NCBI GenBank assembly: GCA_963931925.1
Contig: OZ007570.1
Coordinates: 55,461,880 to 55,525,879 of the forward strand
DNA length: 64,000 nucleotides
Reading direction: 5' to 3'
Origin: Onchidella celtica
Lineage: Eukaryota; Mollusca; Gastropoda; Systellommatophora; Onchidiidae
A program made the position numbers and the translations under genes. Under the pieces are notes generated by a model. It did no database searches, was not told the origin of the DNA, and was given only the letters and a program-made list of their open reading frames with translations. This document shows positions 43,018-54,334 of the stretch, piece by piece; the stretch's first letter is position 1, and each line of letters starts with the position of its first letter.

Positions 43018-46000
43018 CGCCCGTGCAGATGCGGGGCTCTCTTGTAGAAGAGGGACAGCAGAGAATACATCTGACGTGATACTGCGTGTCGTAAGAGGCG
43101 ACTAAAGGTGCAAAGGTCCTGGTCTCCCGAGAAGAGCCAGTTGGCGGTGGGCCAACTACCCACCCTGTAAAAATAAACCAGTTACAGAAACACAAGCAAA
43201 TACTTTAAGTCAGTCTTTTATCTTGGGAGAAGGGGGAGCATCTGCACCTGTAGATTCAATGAAGGACAATGGACAAAGCCGAAAGGACGCCACTGGCCCG
43301 ACTGCTCCTTCATCAAGCAAGTCACTCCGGATTGCGTCGTGGAATGTCCGCTCCATGTATGAAGCAGGAAAGAGTGCCCAGGTTACAATGGAGATGAGGC
43401 GATACAGACTGCACATACTTGGAGTTAGCGAGACCCGCTGGATACAGTCCGGACTGAAACAACTTAATACTGGGGAAAAGATTTTGTATTCTGGAAGGGA
43501 GGACAAAAAGCATACAGAAGGAGTAGCGATCATCTTGAGCAAGCACGCCCAGAGGTCACTGAGGGGATGGGAACCCTATGGAAGGAGAATTATATTGGCA
43601 TCATTTACTACTAAGAACAAGAACATCAACATGAACATTGTGCAGATATACGCCCCAACAAATGAAGCAACCGATGAGGACAAGGACGACTTCTACAACC
43701 AGCTTCAGGAAATAGTTGACACATTGCCAAGAAAAGATGTGAACATTATAATGGGAGACGCCAATGCCAAGATAGGACAGGACAATACAGGGTATGAGGA
43801 CATTATGGGGTGCAATGGTTTAGGACAAATGAATGAGAATGGAGAGCGGTTTGCAAGTTTCTGCGCATTTAACAGCTATGTGATTGGAGGTTCAGTATTC
43901 CCACACAAGAGGATCCATAAGGCCACTTGGATTTCACCGGATGGAGTAACTGAAAATCAGATTGACCACTTTTGCATCACCCGACGATTCAGACGCTCAC
44001 TAGAGGATGTCATAGTACAGAGAGGAGCAGATGTTGGATCTGACCATCACATGCTGCTGGCAAGACTCAAACTCCGCCTCAAGAAACAAGGTACCAGAGC
44101 AGGAACAAAGAGGAGAAAGTTTCAAGTGAGCCTTCTGGATGGAGACAAGAAGGAAGAGTTCCAGCTGACACTGAGGAATAGATTCAAACCCCTTGTTGAC
44201 CTGGAAGAGACAGTAGATTTGGAGACTCACTGGGCTAAGGTAAAAGGAGTATTTACATCGACATGTCAGGATGTTATTGGGGAAAAGAAAGTGGAACACA
44301 AGGAATGGATCAGTCAAAAATCACTGGACTTGATAAGGATAAGAAGAGACCTAAAAGAACGGGTAAATGCAAGTCGTACAAGAAGCTCAAGAGTTGGTAA
44401 CCAGGAAGAGTACCGAGCATCAGCTAAAGAGGTCAAAAAATCAATTAAAAAAGACAAAGAGGAGTTCATAGGAATGTTAGCAGAGAAAGCAGAGAAGGCA
44501 GCAACAGGAGGACACATGAGGATCCTCTACCAGACTACAAAGACTCTTGCTGGAAAATATGGAAAACCTGAAGTTCCTGTCAAGGATTACAACAGGAAGG
44601 CTATTTTTGGAAAGGAAGCTCAGGCAAAAAGATGGATAGAACATTTTAACAGCCTCTTGAACAGACCTCCACCAAGCAACCCACCCGACATTCTACCCGC
44701 AAGAAATGATTTACCGATCAGTTGCGACCCTCCGACTAAAGCAGAGATTAATGATGCCATAAAGCAGTTAAATCGAGGCAAGGCAGCTGGACCAGACCAG
44801 ATCCCACCAGAGGCGCTGAAGGCAGATGCTGCTGGGGCTGCAGAGGGTCTGCACTCACTATTCTCGAGGATTTGGATCGGAGGCAAGTTTCCAAAGGACT
44901 GGAAGGAAGGACACCTCGTGAAGCTCCCAAAAAAAGGGGACCTCAGCAATTGTAGTAACTACAGAGGAATCACACTTCTCTCCATCCCAGGAAAGGTTTT
45001 CAATCGGATTATTCTCAAGCGAATACAGAATGCAACAGACCAAAAACTTCGCGAGGAGCAAGCTGGTTTCAGGAGTAATCGATCAACCACCGACCAGATC
45101 GCCACGCTGAGAATCATAGTAGAGCAGTCGCTAGAGTGGAACTCCCAACTGATAGTGAACTTCCTTGACTACGAGAAGGCCTTTGATAGCATCGATAGAG
45201 AAACACTGTGGAGAATATTGAGACATTATGGAATCCCAGAGAAGATGGTGAATCTTATCAAGAGCATGTACGAGGGGACAAGTTGCAGAGTCGTACATGA
45301 TGGTGAGCTTACTGACAGCTTTGATATCAAGACTGGTGTTAGGCAGGGTTGTTTGCTGTCCCCATTTCTGTTTATCCTGGTGATTGATTGGCTTATGAAA
45401 GAAACCACCAGTGGAGGAAGAAATGGCATACAATGGACCCCATGGACACAGCTGGACGATCTAGATTTTGCAGATGACTTGGCACTATTATCGCACACAC
45501 ACGACCAGATGCAAGCAAAGACTAGAGCTCTAAACAAAATTTCAGAATCTATTGGATTGAGGATACATCCCGCGAAGTCGAAGGTCCTAAAAATTGTTGC
45601 ACCCCTAAGCGAACAAGTCACAGTAGGAGATCAACCACTGGAAGATGTAGAGTCCTTCTGCTATCTTGGTAGTATCATTGACAATAAGGGAGGAACAGAG
45701 GCAGAAGTCAAAGCACGAATTGGAAAGGCACAGGCAGCTTTCACATCCTTAAGCAAGATTTGGAGAACCAAGGATATATCTCTAAAAACAAAGCTGAGGA
45801 TATTCAACTCGAACGTGAAGTCAGTCCTGTTGTATGGATGTGAGACTTGGAATGCGTCCCAGGCCTGCATAAAGAGAATCCAAGTTTTCATCAACAGATG
45901 TTTGAGGAAGCTACTTAAGATCAGATGGACAGACAAGGTCAGTAATGAAATTGTATGGAAAAGAACAAGACAGAACCCAGTCAGAGAGGAAATTGGTAGG

Positions 46001-46263
46001 AGGCGATGGAGATGGATCGGCCACACTCTCAGGAGGCCAGGAAACAGCATCACGAAGAAGGTATTGGACTGGAATCCCCAGGGCAAGAGATCAAGAGGAA
46101 GGCCGCGCGGAACGTGGAGAAGAGCCAGAGAAAATGATGTGCAACGAAGCGGAAAGACTTGGAATAATGTAAAGAGGCTGGCCCATGATAGAGAGGGATG
46201 GAAGGTGTTTGTTGGTGGCCTATACCCTGATCCAGGGTGAGAAAGGCAATGATGATGATGATG
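43018..46263 (+). mobile_element. Full-length RTE-type non-LTR retrotransposon
   Basis: About 3.25 kb, the usual size of RTE elements. A 5' untranslated region of 240 bp contains TGTCGTAAGAGGCGACTAA, a phrase I associate with invertebrate RTE 5' ends. One ORF follows, with a short 3' tail of ATG/GAT repeats (46,248-46,263). It sits in receptor copy IIa just after ATTTGTGTT; the uninterrupted site is seen in copy IIb near 50,075. No target duplication can be read, because the sequence right of the tail is an antisense RTE fragment and not the other half of the target. Confidence 0.9.
43259..46240 (+). CDS. RTE ORF: apurinic-type endonuclease and reverse transcriptase
   Basis: The first ATG in frame is at 43,259, giving 993 residues and a stop at 46,240; an in-frame stretch upstream has only TTG. 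Endonuclease domain (about residues 25-265): ASWNVRSM, V-S-E-T-R-W, I-M-G-D-A-N and S-D-H-H, the metal and catalytic residues of the EEP family. It nicks the target DNA. Reverse transcriptase (about 470-760): LPKKGDLSNCSNYRGITL, AFDSIDRETLW, V-R-Q-G-C-L-L-S-P and catalytic F-A-D-D (Asp739-740 from this start). The C-terminal part (CETWN, then R-C-L-R-K-L-L-K-I-R-W) is typical of RTE. With no stop or frameshift, the copy is probably young and may be active. Confidence 0.93.
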   Translation: MKDNGQSRKDATGPTAPSSSKSLRIASWNVRSMYEAGKSAQVTMEMRRYRLHILGVSETRWIQSGLKQLNTGEKILYSGREDKKHTEGVAIILSKHAQRSLRGWEPYGRRIILASFTTKNKNINMNIVQIYAPTNEATDEDKDDFYNQLQEIVDTLPRKDVNIIMGDANAKIGQDNTGYEDIMGCNGLGQMNENGERFASFCAFNSYVIGGSVFPHKRIHKATWISPDGVTENQIDHFCITRRFRRSLEDVIVQRGADVGSDHHMLLARLKLRLKKQGTRAGTKRRKFQVSLLDGDKKEEFQLTLRNRFKPLVDLEETVDLETHWAKVKGVFTSTCQDVIGEKKVEHKEWISQKSLDLIRIRRDLKERVNASRTRSSRVGNQEEYRASAKEVKKSIKKDKEEFIGMLAEKAEKAATGGHMRILYQTTKTLAGKYGKPEVPVKDYNRKAIFGKEAQAKRWIEHFNSLLNRPPPSNPPDILPARNDLPISCDPPTKAEINDAIKQLNRGKAAGPDQIPPEALKADAAGAAEGLHSLFSRIWIGGKFPKDWKEGHLVKLPKKGDLSNCSNYRGITLLSIPGKVFNRIILKRIQNATDQKLREEQAGFRSNRSTTDQIATLRIIVEQSLEWNSQLIVNFLDYEKAFDSIDRETLWRILRHYGIPEKMVNLIKSMYEGTSCRVVHDGELTDSFDIKTGVRQGCLLSPFLFILVIDWLMKETTSGGRNGIQWTPWTQLDDLDFADDLALLSHTHDQMQAKTRALNKISESIGLRIHPAKSKVLKIVAPLSEQVTVGDQPLEDVESFCYLGSIIDNKGGTEAEVKARIGKAQAAFTSLSKIWRTKDISLKTKLRIFNSNVKSVLLYGCETWNASQACIKRIQVFINRCLRKLLKIRWTDKVSNEIVWKRTRQNPVREEIGRRRWRWIGHTLRRPGNSITKKVLDWNPQGKRSRGRPRGTWRRARENDVQRSGKTWNNVKRLAHDREGWKVFVGGLYPDPG

Positions 46264-46856
46264 ACCTTCTTCGTGATGCTGTTTCCTGGCCTCCTGAGAG
46301 TGTGGCCGATCCATCTCCATCGCCTCCTACCAATTTCCTCTCTGACTGGGCTCTGTCTTGTTCTTTTCCATACAATTTCATTGCCGACCTTGTCTGTCCA
46401 TCTGATCTTAAGTAGCTTCCTCAAACATCTGTTGATGAAAACTTGGATTCTCTTTATGCAGGCCTGGGACACATTCCAAGCCTCAAATCCATACAACAGG
46501 ACTGACTTCACGTTCGAGTTGAATATCCTCAGCTTTGTTTTTAGAGATATATCCTTGGTTCTCCAAATCTTGCTTAAGGACGTGAAAGCTGCCTGTGCCT
46601 TTCCAATTCGTGCTTTGACTTCTGCCTCTGTTCCTCCCTTATTGTCAATGATACTACCAAGATAGCAGAAGGACTCTACATCTTCCAGTGGTTGATCTCC
46701 TACTCTGACTTGTGCGCTTGGGGGTGCAACAATTTTTAGGACCTTCGACTTCGCAGGATGTATCCTCAATCCAATAGATTCTGAAATTTTGTTTAGAGCT
46801 GTAGTCTTTGCTTGCATCTGGTCGTGTGTGTGCGACAATAGCGCCAAGTCATCTCT
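46264..46856 (-). mobile_element. Antisense RTE fragment, second copy, at the repeat junction
   Basis: Same as 39,207-39,799 and lacking the last 190 bp toward the RTE 3' end. It directly follows the tail of the full-length sense RTE. With 45,471-46,062 of that element it forms inverted arms of about 590 bp around a 200-bp spacer. Confidence 0.9.
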
Positions 46857-47268
46857 ACTTGTGTTAAATGAAAATAACTTAAATCATATCAATCAGAATC
46901 ACTCCATAAAAATCATTTGCCAGTTCAACACTTACCTGTGACAGGCAGGACGGGAATGCTCAAAACTGGCTACTGAGATCTATGTCTTCTGCGTCTCCTT
47001 TTTCAATTCAAACCACTTTCCAAAATCCACTTTGACATCATTTTCATTCAGATCGAGGCCACTAGCATCTTCAACGCTCTGAGATGAAAAAAGAAAAAAA
47101 CATTTAACACAGTAATTAGCCTTGAAATTTGTGCTGTGACTTCATTAAGACATTTACATTTGTTTTGAAATGCTTATTCACACGTATGTGCAAAAGACCC
47201 CGACCTTATTCGCAGATGGGGTTTCTTGGTTTTGTGATATCTACTGTGCGAAAGTTCCTCCAGCCTAT

Positions 47269-47387
47269 CGTGGTCTGCGGTGGTGCAATGACTAGCATCT
47301 GCCGTTATCAGTTACAGACGATGGGGTACAATCCGTCTTGGGTTCGATCCCATGCCGGAGCTTTCTTTTTTTCTTTTAAATCTAGCA
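47269..47387 (+). repeat. tRNA-like sequence with perfect B-box, copy b
   Basis: Duplicate of 40,212-40,330 within block B. Confidence 0.45.
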
Positions 47388-48543
47388 CTGCTGATTATTA
47401 GGAATCATGTTTTTTCCTTTTGCAAAATTGATGTCAACTGGTGTGCTCCAGATTACTTTATTCCTGTTCGTTTTATTTATTCCTGTTCATTGAACGGGAC
47501 AGTACTTGCTATTTAGAAATAAAAATGTAAATCAAATTTTAAACATGTAAATGATTTCTTTTAATCATTGTGAACTGAACAGCTCATCTCTTTATGATAA
47601 CCTGGATCTATTCTGTACTTAGCTTACTGAAAATATGTGGGGGTCCCCTGCTTCAGCTATTTGTCATGTTTTGTTTCATTACTCGTTTTGTTTGCATGGA
47701 AGTTTAGTTCATTTTTATTGGCTCTGTCTGACTGTCTCTGTGATTGCACACCCCACAAAATTGGCTAATACATTAGTAATTAATATATATTATTCATCTA
47801 GAAAGTTTTTTACTAAATAAAAAAAATCCTAGTCACAATTTCATACTCTGGAACAAAGCAACGATGGTCAATGGGGGAAAAAGCAGAAAAAAAGTAACAA
47901 ACAAAAAGAAGTCAGATCTTGCAGAGATTTGAATCCCCCCTGACCAACTCAGGAGGCGAGTTTACTTAGTTCGCTAACATCGAAACGTTTAACCTCAAAT
48001 TTCTCAGATGTGCAAAGAGGAGAGCTGGAGCGAACAAGAACTAAGGCCGCGATGTGAGGGTGTCCTGCAGGCAGAATGTTTAAAGTATTCTGTGAATGAT
48101 GATCATTGGTCAAACTGGAGTTTACAGCTTCAACACTATATTTTTCAATGATGTAACTCAAGTTTGGAAACATTTGTTGATTGTTGTGATGTCATGCATT
48201 TGTAATATTGCTTGTCATCCCCTCTTTACGGCTGTGAGTTTGATTTACTCAAATACTCATCAATCCTAATATATTTCATAGGCATGTTACTGAATACAAA
48301 GTGCAGCTAATATATGAGTAGATCCAGGGTATTCCAAGTCGACCTTTAAATAAGTCAAAGTCATCATGTTTACAGCTGACGTTGGTAATTCAGTCAGATT
48401 TCCTGTCAATTTTCATGCATCAGTCATCTTTGACATAACAGTGATCACATCACACTAATGCCCTGTTTTTTAGAAATATTTTTTTACTGTTAGGGATCGT
48501 ATAAGGTTTTGGTAACACTGCATAGGAAATAGCCTAGCACTGA

Positions 48544-48763
48544 CCCAGCCAGCATGCCCATTTCAATCTGACATAGATTTGAATAGGATTTCTGCAGGAG
48601 TTGGCAGGATTACCAAAAGGGCTGGTTCCCTACATCAAACTGACGTTAAGACAATGTCAGCACAATGTTGCAACCAGCAGATCTACAAAGGAATGATGTC
48701 ATTTCTATGTGCAAATTTGACGTCAATCCCACAAGACCGATTTCATAGGGCTGCTGGCTGGGG
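48544..48763. repeat. CCAGCC-ended short repeat in receptor intron, copy IIb
   Basis: Counterpart of 10,816-11,036 and 41,487-41,706. Confidence 0.55.
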
Positions 48764-51718
48764 ATTAATTTCAAATCAAAATCATGCTGTCCAGCCAGTA
48801 CAGTCATATTGTCACCTTTCCCTAAAACTGTAGTCATTGGTTTTTGCTACTTTTCAGGAAAAGCAAAAAAAACTTTTATTTCAGCACAGCTGGTCTGGTG
48901 ACAATGAGTTTTTGATAGTTTGCTATTTGATTATTATTTTGGCTTAAGAGACTAGAAGCAAGATCATTCAATGTGGCTTTGAATGTAGTTGAACATTTAT
49001 TATATACATCTCCTCAATAAGTTTACTTACTGTTTTGAGTCAGGACAGCATTTGTCTGAGAGGAGACACATTTGCCTTGGAGCATACAATGATGTAGGTC
49101 AAGACTGAAGCAGCACATAGAACACCACTAGAGAGAGAGAGAGAGAGATAAATGTACAGCTATCAAAATATGTACGGGTGAAGATACACTGCAACGACAT
49201 AAAAATTGCTAAGTGGATCGAGTGATGAATTTTGGTAGTGGCAAATTTGTCCTCCATTGAAAAAATAAATTAGTAGTGAAAAATTAATTCCTACCTTCCA
49301 GGCAGAAGTTTCTCGATCACCTTGACATTTTGAGCAGAAATATGTCTATAAAATGAGTGGAGCCCTATTTGCTCTAAATTTCATGTTTACAAGATTTTTT
49401 TTCTAAAATCTTTCTGTCAATCAATCTTATTAGTCGATTGTATTTAAGTGTCGAGATTTCCAAAGTCTCATGATAATGATATTAATAAGTAAATTTTTCA
49501 AAATTGCATTCAATCAGAATACAAAATATAAGGCTTGACACACACATACACAAAAAGAAAGGGATCTAAGAAGGCAAACAAAATTCATTATCATTTGGAC
49601 TATGCCACAAAACCTTTTTGTGATATTCCAAGGGGAATAATCATAAAATCATGTAAAGCCTGTGAATGAGCAGTCAGTATGGTGTTTTGATACTTGTCAT
49701 TTTTGAGACCACATACAAATCTATAGTTCTCTGCTTCTTGACCCAGACTTCAGATTACCTTATAGAAAGGTGTAAAGTAAATCTGAATTTGATTTGGCAC
49801 TTTGTATAGTCGGATAATAATATTAGAGATCATCATGAAGACAACTGGCAAGAGATAGACATTAATTACTGCTGGCCCCGTCACAATCATTCCCGTGGTG
49901 AATTATCTTTCATCATTCAAAAATTTAAACTATACATGGTCACTGATCTTATAGAATGACAGTTTGGGAGAGGATTCATCCTGAGAAAAGGTGGCCTAAG
50001 ATAAATACATCTCTCCTACAGACCAAGTTTTACTTGGATTTAAGTGGAAAGTTTTCAACAGGGGTACATTTGTGTTATCCGAATTCAAAAAATGGAAAAC
50101 CACACCTCTTTTCTTTCTATACTGGTACATGATAATAGCTGAAAGTTTAATATGGCTTCACAGGTTTTCTCCGTCATCAGGAATTGCGTGACATCAGGGA
50201 TGCATAATGTACAGACGGAAATGGATATTTGCCAGCTGATATTTCCAGGAGGTAGCAAGACAGCTGACAACCCTGACTGTAAATGGATGATGGTTGTGTA
50301 CCTGCAGGATAATGAAAATCATTAGCTGTGCACACTGTTTTGACATGTCAATCTTAATTTGCTACATTTCATTTACATCACAAATATAAACTGACAAGCA
50401 TTTCCAAGAAGGCAAACAAATTCCAATATAAGCACTTGGACCATGCCACCAACTTTAGATCCTTTTTGATATACTAAGGGAAACAATCATAGAATCTAGT
50501 AATGCCTGTGTGAATAAGCATTCAGAGTCAGTATGGTATTCTGATAGTTATCATTTTTGGGATCACTTATAAATCCATAGTTCACTGTTTCTTGACCCAG
50601 AATTCAGATTATGTTATGAAAAATCTACATGATGTACCAAATCTTGTCTCTTTTTCAGCAGTTTATATGGTCAAATAACAACATTAGAGGCGGATCTGAA
50701 TGAGGTAAAATGAAATCAATAAAATTTATGGAAACAACAGTAAACATTACAAATGTTCAAACATGAAACACAAAGCAAATAAAATCATAACCTGCCATTA
50801 ACTAATATGAATGAAGAGCCAATTTATGTAGATCTATTAAATGACTTCAAATTTCTAGCAGTTAAAAAAATATAAAAATTCAGAGGAACACCACTGAAGC
50901 ATCAAGTCAGTTGAAACCAAAACTGTCATGATGACCTACATACCGCTGCTACTAATATCTACTAATCTTACTACCACTGCTAATATAATACCAAACTTGC
51001 ATTACCACTATTACTTACATCAACCAATACTTACCGTGGCAAGGATTCAATCCTTGATTTCCAAACGGCGCCATTAGGAACAACAAGAATTGTGACTCTG
51101 CCATATTCAGACGTGTCCCATCTCATTCTCAGTCTCGCATCATGCCAGGACTAGAGTGAAAATGACTTCAAATCAGTCAAAATATTTATTATCTTCAAAA
51201 AGTCTTTCTAAGAAAATCCTGGTTTTGGGTGGTCCAATTTGCAAATATCGCAGTCATATTATATATGTTAGTTAGTCTATCTGTCCACCAGTTGATCATT
51301 AGGACAGACAAGTGGTTTAATATTATACACACATGTAGTTACATAAACAACTGTTCATTTTATCAGTTCTTCAGTATGTGTGCCTCAAATTTCACATTTA
51401 AAAGACTGATCTGGTGTTCTATGGAAATATGATAAAAACATGACAATACTCAAGGAAAGGAAGCTTTAATTGGTGTCAGTGTCATGGAAAAAGATATAGT
51501 GAAATATTAACAAGAACCAACCATTTTGATGCCCATGGAAATAATGATGTCACCATTTGAGGACAAGACAGACGCACTCTTAGTATTATTAACATTGTCA
51601 GGGTCTTGTCAACACTGTTGGATCCACTGTCAACAATGGTAGATGCATTGTTAATGCTGCCAGAAGCATTGTTCGTACATATTGGTGTTTGTTCACACTA
51701 ATGTATTCCAATTGATAT

Positions 51719-51915
51719 GATGAATGGATGGATGGATAGATGAAGTGAAGTACATATGGATGGATGGATGGATGAAGTGAACGGCACATGGATGGATGAA
51801 CAAAGACAAGGACATATGGGTGGATGGTCGGAAGGAAGGACTGACATGTGGACAGATGGCTGGACGTATGGATGGACGTATGGATGGATAATTGTATGGA
51901 TGAACCGATGGACAG
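51719..51915. repeat. (GGAT)n minisatellite in duplicon copy II
   Basis: GGAT-based array corresponding to 14,036-14,200, with more GATGAAGTGAAC-type interruptions. Confidence 0.9.
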
Positions 51916-52002
51916 GGTGATAAAACACATGAAACTTTTAAAATAATCAATAAAAAAAATCTTTTTAGCAGACCGAGATTAGAGAAAAAAATTTATGCTT
52001 GC

Positions 52003-52228
52003 CTGAAGTGAAATGGAAACGACATGTAGCTACATGTAGCTCTGCAAACACATCCACGAACTCATTGTGATTGGCTACTGGCCTCAAGTGTTTGACACAG
52101 TGGTGGTCATCCAGGATGTGGAAGAACAGGTAACTCTCACAGTCAAACTCAACTTGCATGTTAAAGATACCTCTGAGATTGAAATTCAAGAAGAGCAGGT
52201 CGAACAAGGCTGCTGCCCAGGCAAAATT
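52003..52228 (-). other. Unidentified intact exon with a GC donor, copy II
   Basis: A strong acceptor (GTTATTTAG) opens a frame that stays open for all 75 codons to TTCAG followed by GCAAGC, the consensus of rare GC-AG introns. Composition is protein-like: hydrophobic LFDLLFLNFNL, then YLFFHILDDHHCVKHL, then FVDVFAELHVATCRF. The family was not recognised. The copy I version has a 4-bp insertion. It lies between the Merlin fossil and the receptor exons on the same strand, but its end phase does not match the next receptor exon. Confidence 0.5.
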
Positions 52229-52621
52229 CTAAATAACAAAAAAAGAACTGATCCCTACCATAACAATACACAGAAACAAGAACAAGAAAAATAAAAGCAA
52301 GAAAAGTGAGTTGTGAATGACAAGAGCAGCAAATATAAAATACTCCTTTTTCAACCTATTTCTGCCATCCATCTCCTTCCCACGATCCCATTCAACGCCC
52401 CAGGCATAGGCCTACCGCCATTGCTATTTCAGAACTCTGTATCCCATACCGCCCAATAAAGAATGTCTCTCTAGTAACTGTCCCGTTTTATGAATGGTAA
52501 AAGACAAAATGCACCACTTCAATTACATTAATTAAGTGGATAAAAAAATTATTATATAAAATTATGGTAGATTACGGTAGAACTATGGTAAGGGATACTA
52601 CTGGGACAGGTGGAGAAGAAT

Positions 52622-53240
52622 ATTATTCAAACAATCCTGTGGGTTCTTTCCAAATCTCTCCCTCCACATGAATTCATCCAAATGGCCAGAAAGCATGGTG
52701 TTGTGCAAACCAGCCACATATGTTTGAACCATCTCTTACAGCTTTTGCAACAACATTCCACGTGATTGGTGCAAACACCCGTCATGGGATCCACAAAATT
52801 CTGGATGTGAAATACCACCAAGTGCTGAAAATGAGGTTGCACTGGAACAGTTGCAAATATTATTGTATGATGGCAACCCATCAGAATGAATTATGTTGGC
52901 TGGATGACTAATGGCAGCAGAGTAGCGGCAGATCTAACTTTCCAAGCTCTTGTCAGTCTCAACGACCTGGCCCAGGGTCCCCAATGTGGTAAGGTTTATT
53001 AATTAAATGGTGGGAACATATATCATGAAAATAGCAGTACCACTGGACAATGGTGGACCATGCCACACTAATATAATGGTTGACACTGGTGACAGGTTCC
53101 TTAAAAGACCAGAGATAACAGCTGTACAATGTCAATGAAAGATAGGAATTCTCCCAAAATTAGCTAGTCTTCAAAGACAATTTCACACCCTGGTAAAAGT
53201 GCAGTTTAGCCCCCCAAACTTTCCCTGCACAGGTCAAGTG
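52622..53240 (-). pseudogene. Merlin-type DNA transposase fossil, copy II
   Basis: Counterpart of 15,310-15,965. The C-terminal part is clear: F-V-D-P-M-T-G-V, then N-H-V-E, then a K-R-W-F-K-H run. After a frame change comes LHNTMLSGHLDEFMWRERFG, holding the final catalytic Glu region of ISXO2-like enzymes. The N-terminal part shares the damage seen in copy I, so the element was dead before the duplication. Confidence 0.65.
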
Positions 53241-54334
53241 TGCGCCTCCCAATAAGTCACGTGCCTTTAGCCGGAATTCTAGGCAGGGAATTGTCGAGCC
53301 GGGCGTTTACTGTAAAAATAAAAACACAACATCCTTATAGAAGACTAACTCGTCCGCCCCCCCTCCACGCATGGCCGCTCTTAAAGCCGCGTGCTTGCGG
53401 GGTCTGTGGTCTGTGAGCCCCCCCAGTTTGGAAAATGAACTATTACTGAGGGAGTTGGTTTGCTCTGCGAATACTGGAAAATGGATTCTTAGAAAAATGG
53501 GGGGACTTTCTCTGCCCAATGGTGTTCACCTCGATCGCATTCCGCCTGGGACATTAAGCAGCCACAGGTAGCCTACTGCAGGAAGGTGGAGTTGGCACTT
53601 ATAGCAAAGTATGGCCCCGTTGCTTCGTCCGACATCTTCCCCAGATCTGAGCGGATTCAATATGGTATTCCCCATGTCAGTGGAGACGCAGTGTAAAGAA
53701 CTGAGGGTTCTACAAATCTGTAAATGAGACAATCATATTGTTAGACTGGAACATCAACCCACTCAGAATAGTGCTTAAAAGCATGAAGTTTGAAGAAAGA
53801 AGCGGCAGCCGGAACTACTCTGTTTATTATTCTCAAGACAAGACTAATACGATTGGCCATGGGAAAGGGGATGCAAGGTATGAGACATCCAAAGTTTGGA
53901 TTCTGTTCTGGACTGGGTCCAGTCTATCTAATGTCTCCCAGCATTTATAGTAATTAGAACTAGTCTAATTATACTGGTTGCCCAAGGGCGGTTCAAACGT
54001 CATCCCTGATACAGCATCATTAAATTGAAAACACATAATCAACAGTCTTAACTCGAGAAAAGAGAAAAGTGCATTGTACCTTCTTTAAGATTCTTTGAGG
54101 GAGTGTTAAAATATCCATGTCTTGTCTTCCAAGAGGCAGGTCTAAAACACTGTCATTAATGATATAAGAGAGAAATTCCCCCCCCCCCCCCCAAACCCGT
54201 CATAACAATGTCAAAAAAGGGTAATAAACAAAGCACAGATAGGCTTCTGCAAAAACAGAAACATCCCCTTTAAGAAAACACTTATTTGTGAAGTGATTAC
54301 TACTCGAGAAATTTTAAGAAAGGGAAAAAAAAAG

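Larger units (their letters stand above)
46264..50075 (+). repeat. Block B of the near-identical 3.8-kb repeat
   Basis: Matches 39,207-43,017. Unlike block A it continues without interruption into the rest of the receptor exon (TTTGTGTTATCC at about 50,070), so B preserves the pre-insertion site. Confidence 0.92.
46936..51697 (-). pseudogene. Cys-loop receptor pseudogene, copy IIb, most complete
   Basis: Exons: 51,522-51,697 (ligand-binding, 7-bp deletion), 51,035-51,150 (contains S-W-H-D-A-R-L, R-W-D-T-S-E-Y-G and a V-P-N-x-x-x-W motif), 49,759-50,301 (Cys-loop to first helix), 49,031-49,127 (third-helix end, TGA at 49,040-49,042) and 46,936-47,078 (downstream exon). The Cys-loop keeps C-X13-C with IPDVTQF. 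The first-helix frame lacks the stop seen in copy I. TGA at 50,085-50,087 coincides with the same frame break as copy I at 12,381-12,383. Some features are better kept than in copy I (Trp in R-W-D), others worse. A working channel is not encoded. Confidence 0.72.
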
